Shown: one piece after another, positions 25,501 to 36,000 of the stretch
Numbering within the stretch: position 1 is the stretch's first letter
Layout: every line of letters begins with the position of its first letter
NCBI GenBank assembly: GCA_001642005.1
Contig: LWCA01000054.1
Span: forward strand, 1-64,000
Length of the DNA stretch: 64,000 nt
Direction of reading: 5' to 3'
From: Intoshia linei
Taxonomy: Eukaryota > Orthonectida > Rhopaluridae
Made by a program: the position numbers and the translations under genes
Notes under the pieces: generated by a model
Told to the model about the DNA's origin: nothing
What the model saw: the letters and a program-made list of their open reading frames with translations, nothing else
Databases searched by the model: none

Positions 25501-28344
25501 TAATCATAGTATAGCTTGTCCAATTAATTGCAAAAAATGCGAGAGCAAATCATCGTGTCGAGAATGTATAAAATATGGGATGAATTTTATTGAAACAAAA
25601 AATAAGTGTATAGGTAATATTTATCTTTATTAATATTAGCAATCTTGATTAGAATGCAGTCCAAATTGCAAAGAGTGTTACAACGATGAAAAATGTCTAA
25701 TTTGTGATGATTATTCTTATCAAGATTTTACACAAATTGATTCTGTTTGTTTAGGTATGTTTAAGACATATACTTATATATTTGTATATCCTTACTTATA
25801 TAGTATGCCACGCAATATTTGTTTGTGTGTGTGTTCCAGTTTATTTCAAAACTACAAGTCTTAGAATTTTATAAAGTCCACATTTCAATTACAGTGTTTT
25901 CCGAAGGATTGATAATAGTGAATCGTAGGATTTTTAAGATTCATTTTCAAAGTGAATTTATTTTTTTGGTATAATAAAAATGTGCCTCCGGCAGAGTTAG
26001 GTGCTATTTCCACATAACAGTCAACCTAGTTACATATATAGCGGTGTTTGCTATAAAGCAGGGCTGGGAAACTTTTTGTACTATCGACGTTATTTTTTTA
26101 AAGATTTTATAGATTCATTTAATAAATTCTGGGATACCGGTTTAGTAAATAAATGGTTACACAAACACAAATACATTTTTAGAAACTTTTACGTTACATG
26201 AATAAGGATGTGATATCTGATTTAGAGATTGCTGATTAATCCCACCATTAATAAAATTTAATAAAAAATAGCTTCAAAGAAAAATTGACTTTTACCGATA
26301 TTTTTTTGAAAAATCCGATTTGATTAAATTTTATCAGCAACAACTTCGTCATCCAAAACCCTAAATAAAAAGTCCAATTTTACCAACCTAAATTAAGGGA
26401 AAAATCACCTTTTTCTAATATTTTTTTTCAAACATCCGATTTGACCAAATCTTATGAACAACTTTGTAATCCAAAACCCTAAATAAAAAATCCAATTTAC
26501 CAACCTAAATTAAGGCAAAATCCACTTTTTTAAATAATTTTTCGAAAAATCCAATTTATCAACCTAAATTAACGAAAAATCACCTTTTTCTATTATTTTT
26601 TTAAAAAACATGATTTACCAAATCTTATGAGAAAAAACCTTTAATTTTGTCATAAATGTTATATATTTCATGTTTCCTTTGGGGTCCAAAAACATAAACG
26701 TTTTGAAATGGGGGTCCATACACTATTTGAATCGGTAACCACTGATCTAGATGCTTATTTATTTAGATACTTTCAATGGGACCCCGTGTCGCGTACTGTT
26801 AATTAACGAATTTTTTTCTTTCTCACAAAAAATGAATAAAAATGCATAATTAATGTCTACTCTCCATTTCAACATTTTACCACGAGATAGCCATTACAGC
26901 CAGAATATTAAATTGTAGTGTATTAATTTTATTTGCATTACTAAAAAAAATTTATCTTAAAATGTCAAAATTTCAAAGAACCACAAATTTTTCAAACCCC
27001 AATGCTGCGCGCATTCCGTTTGAGATCCACTGGTCTAATAATTAAAAATTTAGCTTGTAAAAGTAAAATTGATCATTGCAATAAATGCTTTGTTAAGGAT
27101 AATAATTTACTTTGTACCGAGTGCGAGAAAGGATTTACCACGAGAGATGATTTTAGAAGTTGTACTAGTAATTTTGAACTACTTAATTGAAAATTTTAAA
27201 AGTATTAATTTTACAATTTTATATTTCAGAATGTGAAGTGAGTTGTAATTCGTGCATTGATAGGCCATCAATTTGTTTAGAATGTCAAAAACATTACTTT
27301 CTGAGTTTGGATAAATCGTATTGTGGATACAAGCAATGCTATGAATGTAATTTCGAAAAAGATGACAACTGCAATATACCCTTAAAAAACCAAACATTGA
27401 ATGGATGTTTGCATGATTGCTCGGTATACCTTTATATAGACATTTCTAAAATTTGATTCTCTCTGAAAAAGTATAGAATTAACAATTACAGTTTATTAAA
27501 AATTAAGAAATGGCGTTACGAACATAAACTCTTGTACTTTATGTTACGAATAAAACAATTAACTAATTTAATATTTATCTAACCCTAATCACTTTTTAAA
27601 GACTCTTGACTTGACATTTTGACTTTAAAACGTAAAATAATCGATATTCAAGAGTAGATATTTTTTTAATGTTCAATTTGAAAAAAGGAGGGGGCTTTTT
27701 ACAAAAGTTTAATCGAGAACTCGTACAGAAAGGTCTCGGAGTACGGTAGATTCGGCACTGCAAAAATTACCACTAAAAATATGAATAATAAAATTTCTAT
27801 GAAAATACAGAAACTATAATACCCTTTTCTGGAGCCTCAACGAAATTATTGTATGATGGGTCTCATTTTCTCAAATTTCATAAATTATATTTTAATTAAT
27901 AAATTTATAGTTTAAATTCTAAAATGTTGAACTATCTTCTTGACCGGAAGAATCAAATTTCTGAGAATTAAATTCATGATATTTTTTTCACAATTTATTG
28001 ACATTGTTCGAGTTTTTGTGTGCAAAATTTAAAAAATTAGAATTATGAAATTATGTATTCGTCCATTTTTAGACGAAATCAATACTGGGCAATGTTGTTG
28101 AAAGATCATGCAGCACGTTTGATTGTACTGCAATTAACCTAAACGTATGCGAATTTAAAAATGAGGTAATGAAGGATTGATAAAAATAACCGAGTTTTAG
28201 ATGTGTGAGCACTGTTGCAGTTCACATAAATGCAATAATATGATTTCATCAGCAATGCATTTAAACGGGATTTACACTGCGAATTTTAACATTTTATTTA
28301 TAGAATTAATAATAATAAGTATATTTTTATTTAAGTGTGATTAA
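13533..28344 (+). CDS. Giant Cys-module surface protein: 33 furin/VSP-like repeats plus Ly6/quiver-like C-terminal domain
   Basis: Not a gene I recognise. Thirty-seven exons: 13533-13599, 13640-13747, 13787-13828, 13875-13928, 13985-14080, 14117-14206, 14276-14371, 14437-14532, 14767-14850, 14888-14998, 15374-15472, 15513-15614, 15659-15772, 17416-17511, 17727-17852, 17887-17982, 18434-18523, 18939-19028, 19080-19160, 19199-19294, 19732-19821, 19906-20022, 21161-21268, 21310-21411, 21764-21859, 23105-23206, 23370-23459, 23943-24044, 24834-24917, 25206-25304, 25354-25443, 25515-25613, 25653-25754, 27054-27167, 27230-27423, 28073-28165, 28201-28344. They sum to 3660 nt (1219 aa). Exon 1 encodes a signal peptide (MDKIIFFNLIFLLILNNICV). 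Each following unit is a 27-42-residue module of the form CxxNCxxCx(n)CxxCxxG[FY]...C, e.g. CPKNCNRCSNPTDCVDC; units 14-22 are more divergent. The last exons give a 10-Cys Ly6/uPAR-like fold: QCYECNFEKDDNCN ... VVERSCSTFDC ... CEHCCSSHKCNN, then a hydrophobic C-terminus (FNILFIELIIISIFLF), fitting a GPI signal or membrane tail. Long introns hold Helitrons and MITEs. Role inferred: secreted or cell-surface. Confidence 0.85.
15773..17415. mobile_element. Repeat-filled intron: hAT-MITE relative plus Helitron body
   Basis: Intron between exons 13 and 14 of the Cys-module gene. About 16230-16630 matches the interior of the 8310-8738 hAT MITE ('cccaccattaataaaattta'). About 16665-17395 matches the Helitron body in minus orientation ('aggagtggttcccaaa', 'gacagaatgtgtgtac', 'gtaggatcaatatttacatt'). 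Neither copy has both ends. No exon was found inside. Confidence 0.6.
20335..20608 (+). mobile_element. Helitron 3' segment
   Basis: Plus-oriented copy ending CATAACTGTCAACCTAG|T, with a hairpin TGTAC gta GTACA directly upstream and the family motif 'ctcggcagagct'. It is truncated at the 5' side near 20335. It lies in the long intron 20023-21160 of the Cys-module gene; 20780-21010 in the same intron is another internal Helitron piece. Confidence 0.68.
22184..22833. mobile_element. 650-bp element with about 45-bp terminal inverted repeats
   Basis: Left end GAGCGATGTATTGTTAGAAC and right end, read in reverse complement, GAGCGATGTATTGTTGGAGC. The match continues through a further CGAT.ATC..GAACAACATAATCAT. 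The interior contains AT-rich inverted blocks ('accctaccaaatt', 'tagggtttttaaggg'). There is no ORF. The family is not identified; exact borders and target duplication are unclear, since similarity may start at CATTC a few bases further out. A partial relative lies near 55890-56060. It is in the intron between exons 25 and 26 of the Cys-module gene. Confidence 0.6.
23501..23810. mobile_element. MITE-like repeat family ('gtcgaacctaccgta' type)
   Basis: Begins 'cagagtcaaacctagctat' and ends 'ggtctcggtatggtaggtcg', an imperfect inverted repeat. Related sequences occur near 19396-19560, 27590-27760, 41170-41385, 46797-47030, 54780-54870 and 62890-63050 ('cagtgtcgaacctaccgta', 'ggtctcggagtacggtagat'). 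No coding capacity and no convincing target duplication; superfamily not assigned. Confidence 0.45.
24138..24790 (-). mobile_element. Helitron copy in a Cys-module intron
   Basis: Minus-strand end ACTGCAAAGCTAG|T with hairpin TGTAC gaa GTACA upstream, then 'tagctctgacgagat' in the same register as the reference copy. The body includes 'ttgaccggccatccgtag' type units, and the far end has a decayed 'aaccgtaacacacaaacatt' tract. The TC end is not recognisable. It sits in the intron between exons 28 and 29. Confidence 0.5.
25789..26029 (+). mobile_element. Miniature Helitron, 241 bp, both termini intact
   Basis: Begins A|TCCTTACTTATATAGTATGC, continues through a GT-rich tract and 'acaagtcttagaattttata', then jumps to the 3' segment ('tttaaga', 'ggtataataaaaatgt', 'ggcagagttaggtgc') and ends CATAACAGTCAACCTAG|T. 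It is an internal-deletion derivative of the 1154-bp family, and it confirms where both ends are. It lies 34 bp after exon 33 of the Cys-module gene. Confidence 0.75.
26058..26745. mobile_element. Relative of the 8310-8738 hAT MITE
   Basis: Left end CAGGGCTGGGAAACTTTTTG is a typical hAT terminus; the right end reads, inverted, CAGTGGTTACCGATTCAAAT. The interior shares 'cccaccattaataaaattta' and several degenerate 'ccaacctaaattaagg' units. The flanks do not form a clear 8-bp duplication, so it may be a chimera of two insertions. Confidence 0.5.
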
Positions 28345-29353
28345 ATTTAATAATTACTACAATATTCATTATGGCTTATGTATCATTAATACAGTATGTA
28401 TATTATCAATAAATTTCATTAATATTGGTGTTTATCCAAATGTTCATTTCATATTATACATAATATTTATCGCAACATAATTAGTGTCAAAGTAGATCTA
28501 CCAAATACATATAGTATGGATTGGAGTTAATCCAATTAATTTATTTTATTTCTCAATTGTAACAATACAAACAAATATCAGTTAAAATTAATATATTTCG
28601 ATATTATCATTACATTTTTAAGTTTGCCGCACATTGTATTATTTCTGTAAAGGTCAAATTAATTTATAACGTTATTCATCATATTCAGCGTGATATGTTT
28701 ATTTAATATTGGTTTTAAAAATGTTCAAATACATTAAATACAAGTAATATTGCCTTTTGATTTGTAAAACAATTTATTTAAAACCGCCTTCATTGATTAA
28801 TGTTGTTATTATACTTTATAATTGAATTTAATGGACACGCCTTTAAGTAAACTAATTGAACATTTTGACGATGAATTCATAAAATAAAATTTTATTTTAT
28901 AATCACATCAAAATTAAAAGACATAAAAATGGAAATTGGCATGCAAGTAAATGGAATTAATTCACCTTTTAATTCATTTTTATTCTAAAAAATAGTCAAT
29001 TCGTCAAACATTTCAATGAAACATATTCAAAAAAGCTGGGTGGTTTTATCTAAACGAACATATATTAAAATTTTATTTAGTTTTAAATAGTTAGTATAAT
29101 TACAATGCTGGTTTTTTTAACTTAAAATTTAATTGACTTTTTGTATTTTAGAATAATTAACAGTCCAATATTAAAAGTTAATCAGGAATTTACAAGGAAA
29201 AACTGTAATTTTAAGAAAAAAGGTTGTTTCGCACAAAAAAATAAAATATATGATATAGCTGATGCCGGTGATATAGTATATAGTTTATTTTCAATTTTAT
29301 ACTGGGAACTCAAAATTTGCTGGGCACACTGGTTGAGAAACAATTCACTAGTG
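28345..29353. other. Spacer after the Cys-module gene
   Basis: AT-rich DNA between the stop codon of the Cys-module gene and a hAT MITE. I see no coding exon, RNA gene or recognisable repeat. It must contain the 3' UTR and poly(A) signal of the upstream gene; AATAAA-like strings are common here and cannot single one out. Confidence 0.5.
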
Positions 29354-29807
29354 CAGAGGTGGGGAAGCATTTACTGTTCGAAGGCTACACTAACGTCTCT
29401 ATAACATTAACAAGGCTGCACCTTTCTATATAGAATTTACACAAATACAGCAGTGCTTCATATGGGGGACTGGTCACCCCAAGGGGTGAATAATTTTAGT
29501 GAAGAATAATTAGGCGATGAATACGAAAATTTTAGATAATTAGGGTGAATGATAAATTTTTATCACATTTTATTCAATTTAAAAAATCCAATTATATCAA
29601 AATTTTAGATCAAAAAACCTTCTATCTGATCTCAAAAGAAAAAATTTAATTTTACCAACCCTTAAAAAAAGCCCATTTTTACCAATATTTTTCTGAAAAA
29701 TCCCATTTTACAAAAATTAATATTTTAAAAATAATAGAATAGATAAAATAATTTTAAATGAAAAATAATTCAAATTGTTCACAAGGAAGCACATTGCCTC
29801 ACCTCTG
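29354..29807. mobile_element. hAT-type MITE, 454 bp
   Basis: Left end CAGAGGTGGGGAAGCA; right end, inverted, CAGAGGTGAGGCAATG. Flanked by CACTAGTG (29346-29353) and CACTATTG (29808-29815), an 8-bp duplication with one mismatch. CAGAGGTGGG ends and 8-bp duplications are typical of hAT elements. The interior shares 'ttaccaaccctt' and 'ttttaccaatatttttctga' repeats with the other hAT MITEs. No ORF. Confidence 0.72.
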
Positions 29808-30343
29808 CACTATTGTATTAATTTACTTGTTTAGCATTATCTAATGATTGACCTTTATCGAAATCTAAAAAATTGAGTTATAATATAAAATTTTAATTTT
29901 TATAATTTTAAAAATTTAGATTTGGTCCAGTATCACAAATTACTACATTATTGTATATCAATAGTAAATTTTAATTGTGAGAAAAAACTAACTTAAAAAA
30001 ATTAAAAATTTATTAACAATTCACAACATGCCAAAATTGATAAAAGATTTTAAATTTGAAATATTAATTACTAAAAATTACTATAAAGATTATAAAACAT
30101 TTCATCAAATTTTGAAATCGATTATACTAGACTCATTTGGCGTCAGTAAATCTATTGAAGAAATTTACGCATGATGAAATGAACCAGACAACAACATTGA
30201 AATCAGCGGGATATACTGACTAATTGACTTTATGATTTAAAAAAAGGATATTGACAACACGAGCGTAATTATAAATAAAATAATAAGGATCAACAAACTG
30301 TAAAATTATGGTTTATTGACAAAAGATGAAAAGCTTAATACAG
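29808..30343. other. Convergent spacer before FRMD8 3' end
   Basis: About 0.5 kb of AT-rich DNA downstream of both the plus-strand Cys-module gene and the minus-strand FRMD8 gene. No gene or repeat recognised. Confidence 0.4.
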
Positions 30344-32619
30344 CTATTTTAACGGTAATTTTTGTTTTACATTTTTTAAAGCATTTTTAACAAAATTTGA
30401 CCAATCTTTAGGTTTTCCTTTTATAATTTCCTCTAAAAATAAATTTGACATGAAAAGATAAATAAATTACTAAATTCAATAAAATCATGCATTTTTTCCC
30501 TCAACAATATACATGAATTTATTAGTGCGTCACACAACTGAGCCTATACAAATGGATGATGATTAGCATTTTTAATTAAAATTTATCTACTTTTTACCTC
30601 TTTAGAAAAAATTTGTAAAATTTTTTTACGTTTAACATTTATTAATTGTTTGTTTTTTGATTTTGTTTTTTCATTTATTGTAAATGTAATAAACAGAGAA
30701 GGGAAACAATCCTTATCGGTGGAATTTGGTAGTCCCAATTGCCAATGTAGCTTTTTCAGTGGTATTCCAATTAAAAATTTCTGAAAAAATGAAAATATTA
30801 AAAAAATAGTACCACATCATCCATATCTATTATAAACAACCCAAGCGGGTTTATTGCAATGTAAACTGGATCGTCTTGAAAAGCACTGAGACCCATTTTA
30901 GGGTGTTCAATTTGACCTCGGAAATACGCAGCGCTAAATTAATTACATTTAAAAAATGTAGATTATATTTAATGATAATTATACTCATTTTGTAAAGAAA
31001 TAAATACCCATAAAATGGCAATTTTCGACATTCATTTAAAAATGAAATGTAAGCTTCGTTCATTTTTAAAGTACTATCTAAATTCCCCCAATGTCGATAT
31101 GCCAAACAGTAAGCTTCTTTCAGATGAAAATGAGGTTTATCAGTGGAACATGGGTTTAATGCTGGTTTGGCTCTATGAAAAGGAAAATATTTTGGGACTA
31201 ATTTTCTATAAGTAAAATTAAAAGAAACAGTAGAGCAAAACTTGTAATTATCATTTGTTATGTTTTGGTCATATACTTTATTATTAATTAATAACGACAA
31301 TCCGCACATATTATCACATTCTTCTATCGAAATTGGGTATCTAGCATCGATAATGTTTTCAAATGATTCATAATACAATAATCTGTTTAAATTTATGTCT
31401 TCAATCTAAATTGGTATGTTAAGAGAGTTTTAATTGATTTATCATCATTTTTAACCAAAATATACAGGGACTGTCACTTATACGAAATATGTTAATTTCA
31501 ACATTTTTTTAGAAATCAAATTAAATCTTTTCAGAGAAAAATAAAATTTACAAAAATTTAAATTCACGATTTCAAAATCTGAACCTTAGAGACAAAACCC
31601 AGAATTTGGTAAAATTATCAAATGATTTCGATTGGAAAATAAATATTTAAGTATATTTTGAAGACAAAATTGTAATATCAAGTTAAATACATAAAGGATA
31701 TTACATTTTCTTCTTTTTCTTTTGGAAAATAAATATTACGCTGTATCATCAAAATAGGTTCATCTGAAAATGTTAAAAAACTGATAATTATAATATACCT
31801 CTTTCTATTTCAGTATCAGAGGCATCAGAATATAATTCTAAAAGTTCCTCCCAATAAGAACAATATTTGAATGGAATATGGTTAGGTTTTAATTGTAACT
31901 CTAATATATAATTAGACTTTCGCAACATGTCAACTATGTAACTCGACGTTTCCAAAATTTTTGATCAACAACCAAGAAGGGATTTAAATTGTAAAATCGA
32001 AATTTGAAACTGAAAATTTAGTACAATATTTACTATTTTTCTAAAAGATTTAGTTGTACATTAAATTATACAATCTTTTAGAAACGCTGAATTATTCAAA
32101 AAAGATTACCCAAATAATCAGAAACTATCCACAATGAAAATAGTTGGCGTGCCATAAATAATGGCAAACCTTTCCTATTTATAGATTCTTCAAATAAATC
32201 TCCAGCATTCATATTTTCACCATCAACCAAATTCATTTTTATATAAGATTTATCCATAAAATAAACGACACACTGAACAACTAAATAAAAAAATAATTTA
32301 AAAATTTAAACTAAATTGAAATTATTTAACCATTATTTTGATTCTTTTTTGAATTAATGTGATAAACGGGACCAGGAATATGAATGGTAGTATCGTCAAG
32401 AGCATAAGCCGTGTGATCACATTCATTTTTTATAAAAGGTAATTTGTCAAAATTTTCTTTCGGTAAGATATTAGACCCTGAACATCTAATTCTGTTTTTT
32501 CTAGTGGCCAATTCAATTTCAACGCCTTAAATTATATATACTTTTCATATAACATTTTTCATTAATAAACCTTCCGGATAAATTGTATTTTGAGAATTTT
32601 TCTTTTCTTTTTTACTCAT
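30344..32619 (-). CDS. FRMD8: FERM domain-containing protein 8 (iTAP)
   Basis: In animals FRMD8 binds iRhoms and stabilises the iRhom/ADAM17 sheddase complex at the cell surface. Ten minus-strand exons (32571-32619, 32331-32525, 32110-32280, 31799-31900, 31705-31763, 31008-31405, 30813-30933, 30598-30780, 30471-30543, 30344-30432) join in phase to 479 residues (human 464). The FERM F1 lobe shows VYFMDKSYIKMNLVDG and LFSLWIVSDYLELQLKPNH, matching the [20 protein letters not shown] stretch. F2 has DEPILMIQRNIYFPK, NIIDARYPISIEECDNM and LNECRKLPFYG, matching LKCHELPFYG. F3 has AAYFRGQIEHP, YIAINPLGLFIID and LIGIPLKKLHWQL. Metazoan FRMD8 fits better than KRIT1. Converges with the Cys-module gene. 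Confidence 0.88.
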
Positions 32620-33066
32620 TTTTGTTGTATTGTATATTTAAAATATTGTTGGTATTTTTTATACCTACATGTTTCATGCGTATCTATGAGAATACAAATC
32701 AAGCATGCAACGGTATCTGAGTATTATTTGGTAAATATTTCATTATAAAAATTTGATCATTAAATCGTTTTGAATGTATAACAATAAACTTATAAACATA
32801 ATAAAGAAACAATTTTCTAAACCTAGACAGTTATCTGCATTATTAGATACATTGACTGAGATTTATTCCAACAAAACCAAGCTTACTACTGAATAAATTA
32901 ATCATTAATGTAAAATTTACATTGTAAATCGATGCATTGAACCAGCTGTAATGAGATGGGATACATGTACTACAATTGTATTGTATTTTTGTTTAAATTT
33001 TTAAAATAAAACATATATAAGATAAATAGTTTATTACAAAGATAGAAAAGTCTTTTAAATAAATGA
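32620..33066. other. Spacer between INCENP 3' end and FRMD8 5' end
   Basis: Both genes run on the minus strand, so this 447-bp stretch holds the INCENP 3' UTR and the FRMD8 promoter. No repeat or further gene seen. Confidence 0.4.
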
Positions 33067-36000
33067 TCAATCGTCGTTTTCCAGAAGCATGGAATCCCAA
33101 ATAGCCGAACTACCTCGTCTTAGAAATCTTGATTCGTTACTGGTATCAAACATGGTTACCAAGTTTGGTGTTTCAGCATAATAAAAGTTTTTTGGAATTC
33201 CACATTTTTCGTAAATTTGATTTAGAAAAGAAGTTTTTAAATTTTTACCTAAAAATAATAATAATAAAATGTATTGTATAGCAGATTTTCTCAATCTTTT
33301 CACGTTGTAGACCTTCAATTTTTAATGTTTATAAAGTAAAGATAAATTCAGAAATATTTTTATGGGCGCATTGAAATTTGGGTTTATGGCGTAACAGTTG
33401 AAAAACATTATTAAATCAAAATTCACCATGTGACATATGGTAATAAAAATTGACGGTTTTTAAAACAAAAACAAAAGGTTACACAATGTAACATTTTCCA
33501 AAAAAAGTAATTTTTTTGTCAATCACTAAATACATTCTATGGATGATTCGTATAATGTATAAAATCTTCATTTATTAATTATCTATATTAGTGTTTCCCT
33601 TAGAAGTTACGGGTAGTGTTGTGAAATTTACCAAAAATTTAACCTGTTTTTAAATAATGCAAGCATACGGGATTTTTAATTTTATAATTTCACCAATTTA
33701 CTGTTTTTTAATTTTCCATTAAAATTTAATTTAAATCAAAATCACGCATAATAACGAAAATTTTAGTGAAATGTAGATGAAAACTGTTGTAAAATTGACA
33801 ACAAATCAGCAATGAACCAATCGTATAAAAATAAAAAAATTGGTCCAAGACAATGTCAAATATAAAAAATAGTGAAGATTAATTAAAAACATTATTTTCT
33901 TTCAATTTTTTTAAAAAACCGGTACATCAAGCATTTCAGGATTTAGTCAATTTTTTAGTTAGAAAAAACTTAGAAATCTAAAATTAACTTTTTGAACATG
34001 TAAGCTATCATTCCTTCACTTCCAAAAGAGTACAACCATTCCTACTCAATAGGGCAATAATTATAATGGTTTTAAAATATGAATGAATTAATTTTTAAAA
34101 ACCCAATCTTCCTTTTTTTGAAAATAAAATTAAAATTTCAAAATAAATATTTAACATTTTTAAAAAATAACTCTAAAAAACTCTTAAAATGATAATAATA
34201 CATTTATTATAATGTACGCTTTTTAAATTTAAATTAAAAAAAAGTAAACCTTTGGCCCATATAGGTATAACTTTTTTAGGGTTACATTCGTCGTCCGTAG
34301 AACACGAAGTGTCTAAATCATTGATACCATAATTTTGGCTATTATCTAGTAACATTGGAGGATCCGGTAAGGTCATATCATAAGATTGAACTTCTTGCTC
34401 CACCTCCATTGCTGATGGTATTGGTTGTATAACATTATCAACTTGTTTACGTTCTTCTTGTTCGATAAAACTACCAACTACAGTCTTTTCAGCTTTTGTT
34501 ATAGTCACGTCAACTTTTTTAACATAGGTACTATTGGCATTATCATTAGACACAATCTGCTTTACATTATCAATCTTCACGTTTACAAGAGTATCTCGTT
34601 TTTGAGGTTCAGTTTCAACTTTAAAAGTTCTATCATCACAAGAAATTTTAACAGTGTCATTATTATTAATAACAAAATTTTGATCCAATGTACTTACATT
34701 AGAAAAATTTGCATCTTTATGAGATGCATCATAATTGTCAACATTCTTATTAAAAAGTTTGTTTTTAAAAAGACAAGCTTTTTTACGTTTTTCTTCATTT
34801 TCTAAATAAAGTTTAGCCAATTCATTTGCTTTTTTATTTTCATTTTCAATTTTTTTTCTTAAAACATTGGCTCGTTTAGTTTCTTCCCTAAGTCTCTTAT
34901 TTTTAAATCCATCATTTTTTACATTAGAATCAATTTCTTTCAATTTTTTCCGACTAGGTTCATTTATGCCAAATTTCGTCTTGAAATTGACAAGTGATGA
35001 TACACTTGTAGACATTTCCATTTTATCTGCAAAATTGTTACGAGAAATTCCAAATTTATTTAACGATTTTACTTTTGTTTTTCTCAATTCTAATGCTCTC
35101 AATCTACGTTCTTCTGCTTTAGTCATTCGTTCTTCTCGTAATCTGAAAATGTATATTATCATTTAGTTTATTTTTAAATATTCAATAACCTTTTTTTATC
35201 CTTTATAAATTCTGCGTGTTCTCTTTGTCTTTTGATTATGTTTTCGTTTGTAAGAATGTGCCTTTCTCGAATTTTCATTATTCCAGTCAATGAATTAAAA
35301 TTTGCATTAATTTTGCTAGTTGAAGCACATCTACCATATTATTATTTTAAATAAACGACCCTTTCACTTTCATTCTTCTTGCATATCATATTATTTAAAT
35401 TAAAATTTAGAAAATTTTTATAAACTCACGCATTACATATTAAATTAATAATTCCCATCAATAATATAAAACTAATATAACAATTGTTCAAATTCACAGT
35501 TCAAATTAAAATGAATATTTCAGACAGTGAAAATAAATAAATCACCTGCTTTTTAAATTCATGTCCGCCGTGGTTGATTTTTCAATTTTAAAAATATTGT
35601 TATCATTTTTCTTAGCTGTAGGTGCAAGTTCATTTCCCCAGGACATTGCATTTAGTAAAGGGGTAGATGTAGTTATACCACATTTTTTTTTAATTGACAT
35701 GTTTGTTTGTTTTACAGGTGATCTGTCGAAATAAATTATGTATATTTAATAATTGAAATTTACATGAATAATTTATGGTTCTGTTTTAATGGTGACATAT
35801 ATTCTTGATTGTCATCTTCACATTCCTAATAAAAATTAATTTAGAGAAAAATATTTTGAAATTCAACTACAATAATTGTAATTGTAATCTATTGAAATAA
35901 TATTCTGAAACCTCTGTATCAGTGGGGAATAAATTATTTTAAGTAAATAAATTTAATTTATTTTTAACCTAAAAAACAGATAGAATAATGTTATTTTTAA

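Noticed and set aside
26001-26201. 66-codon plus-strand frame near a cysteine exon
   Set aside because: It overlaps the miniature Helitron 3' end and a hAT-like repeat and lacks the Cys module pattern.
13533-28344. Calling the Cys-rich gene a Giardia VSP or a ciliate GFR-type protein
   Set aside because: Neighbouring genes are metazoan, it is split by many introns, and it ends in a Ly6-like domain.
29141-29404. 87-codon frame (MYFRIINSPILKVNQ...)
   Set aside because: It runs into the left end of the 29354-29807 MITE and shows no homology; probably chance.
34425-35166. Long plus-strand frames opposite INCENP exon 8
   Set aside because: They are antisense shadows of a strongly supported minus-strand exon, rich in Phe/Ile/Asn from reversed Lys/Glu codons.
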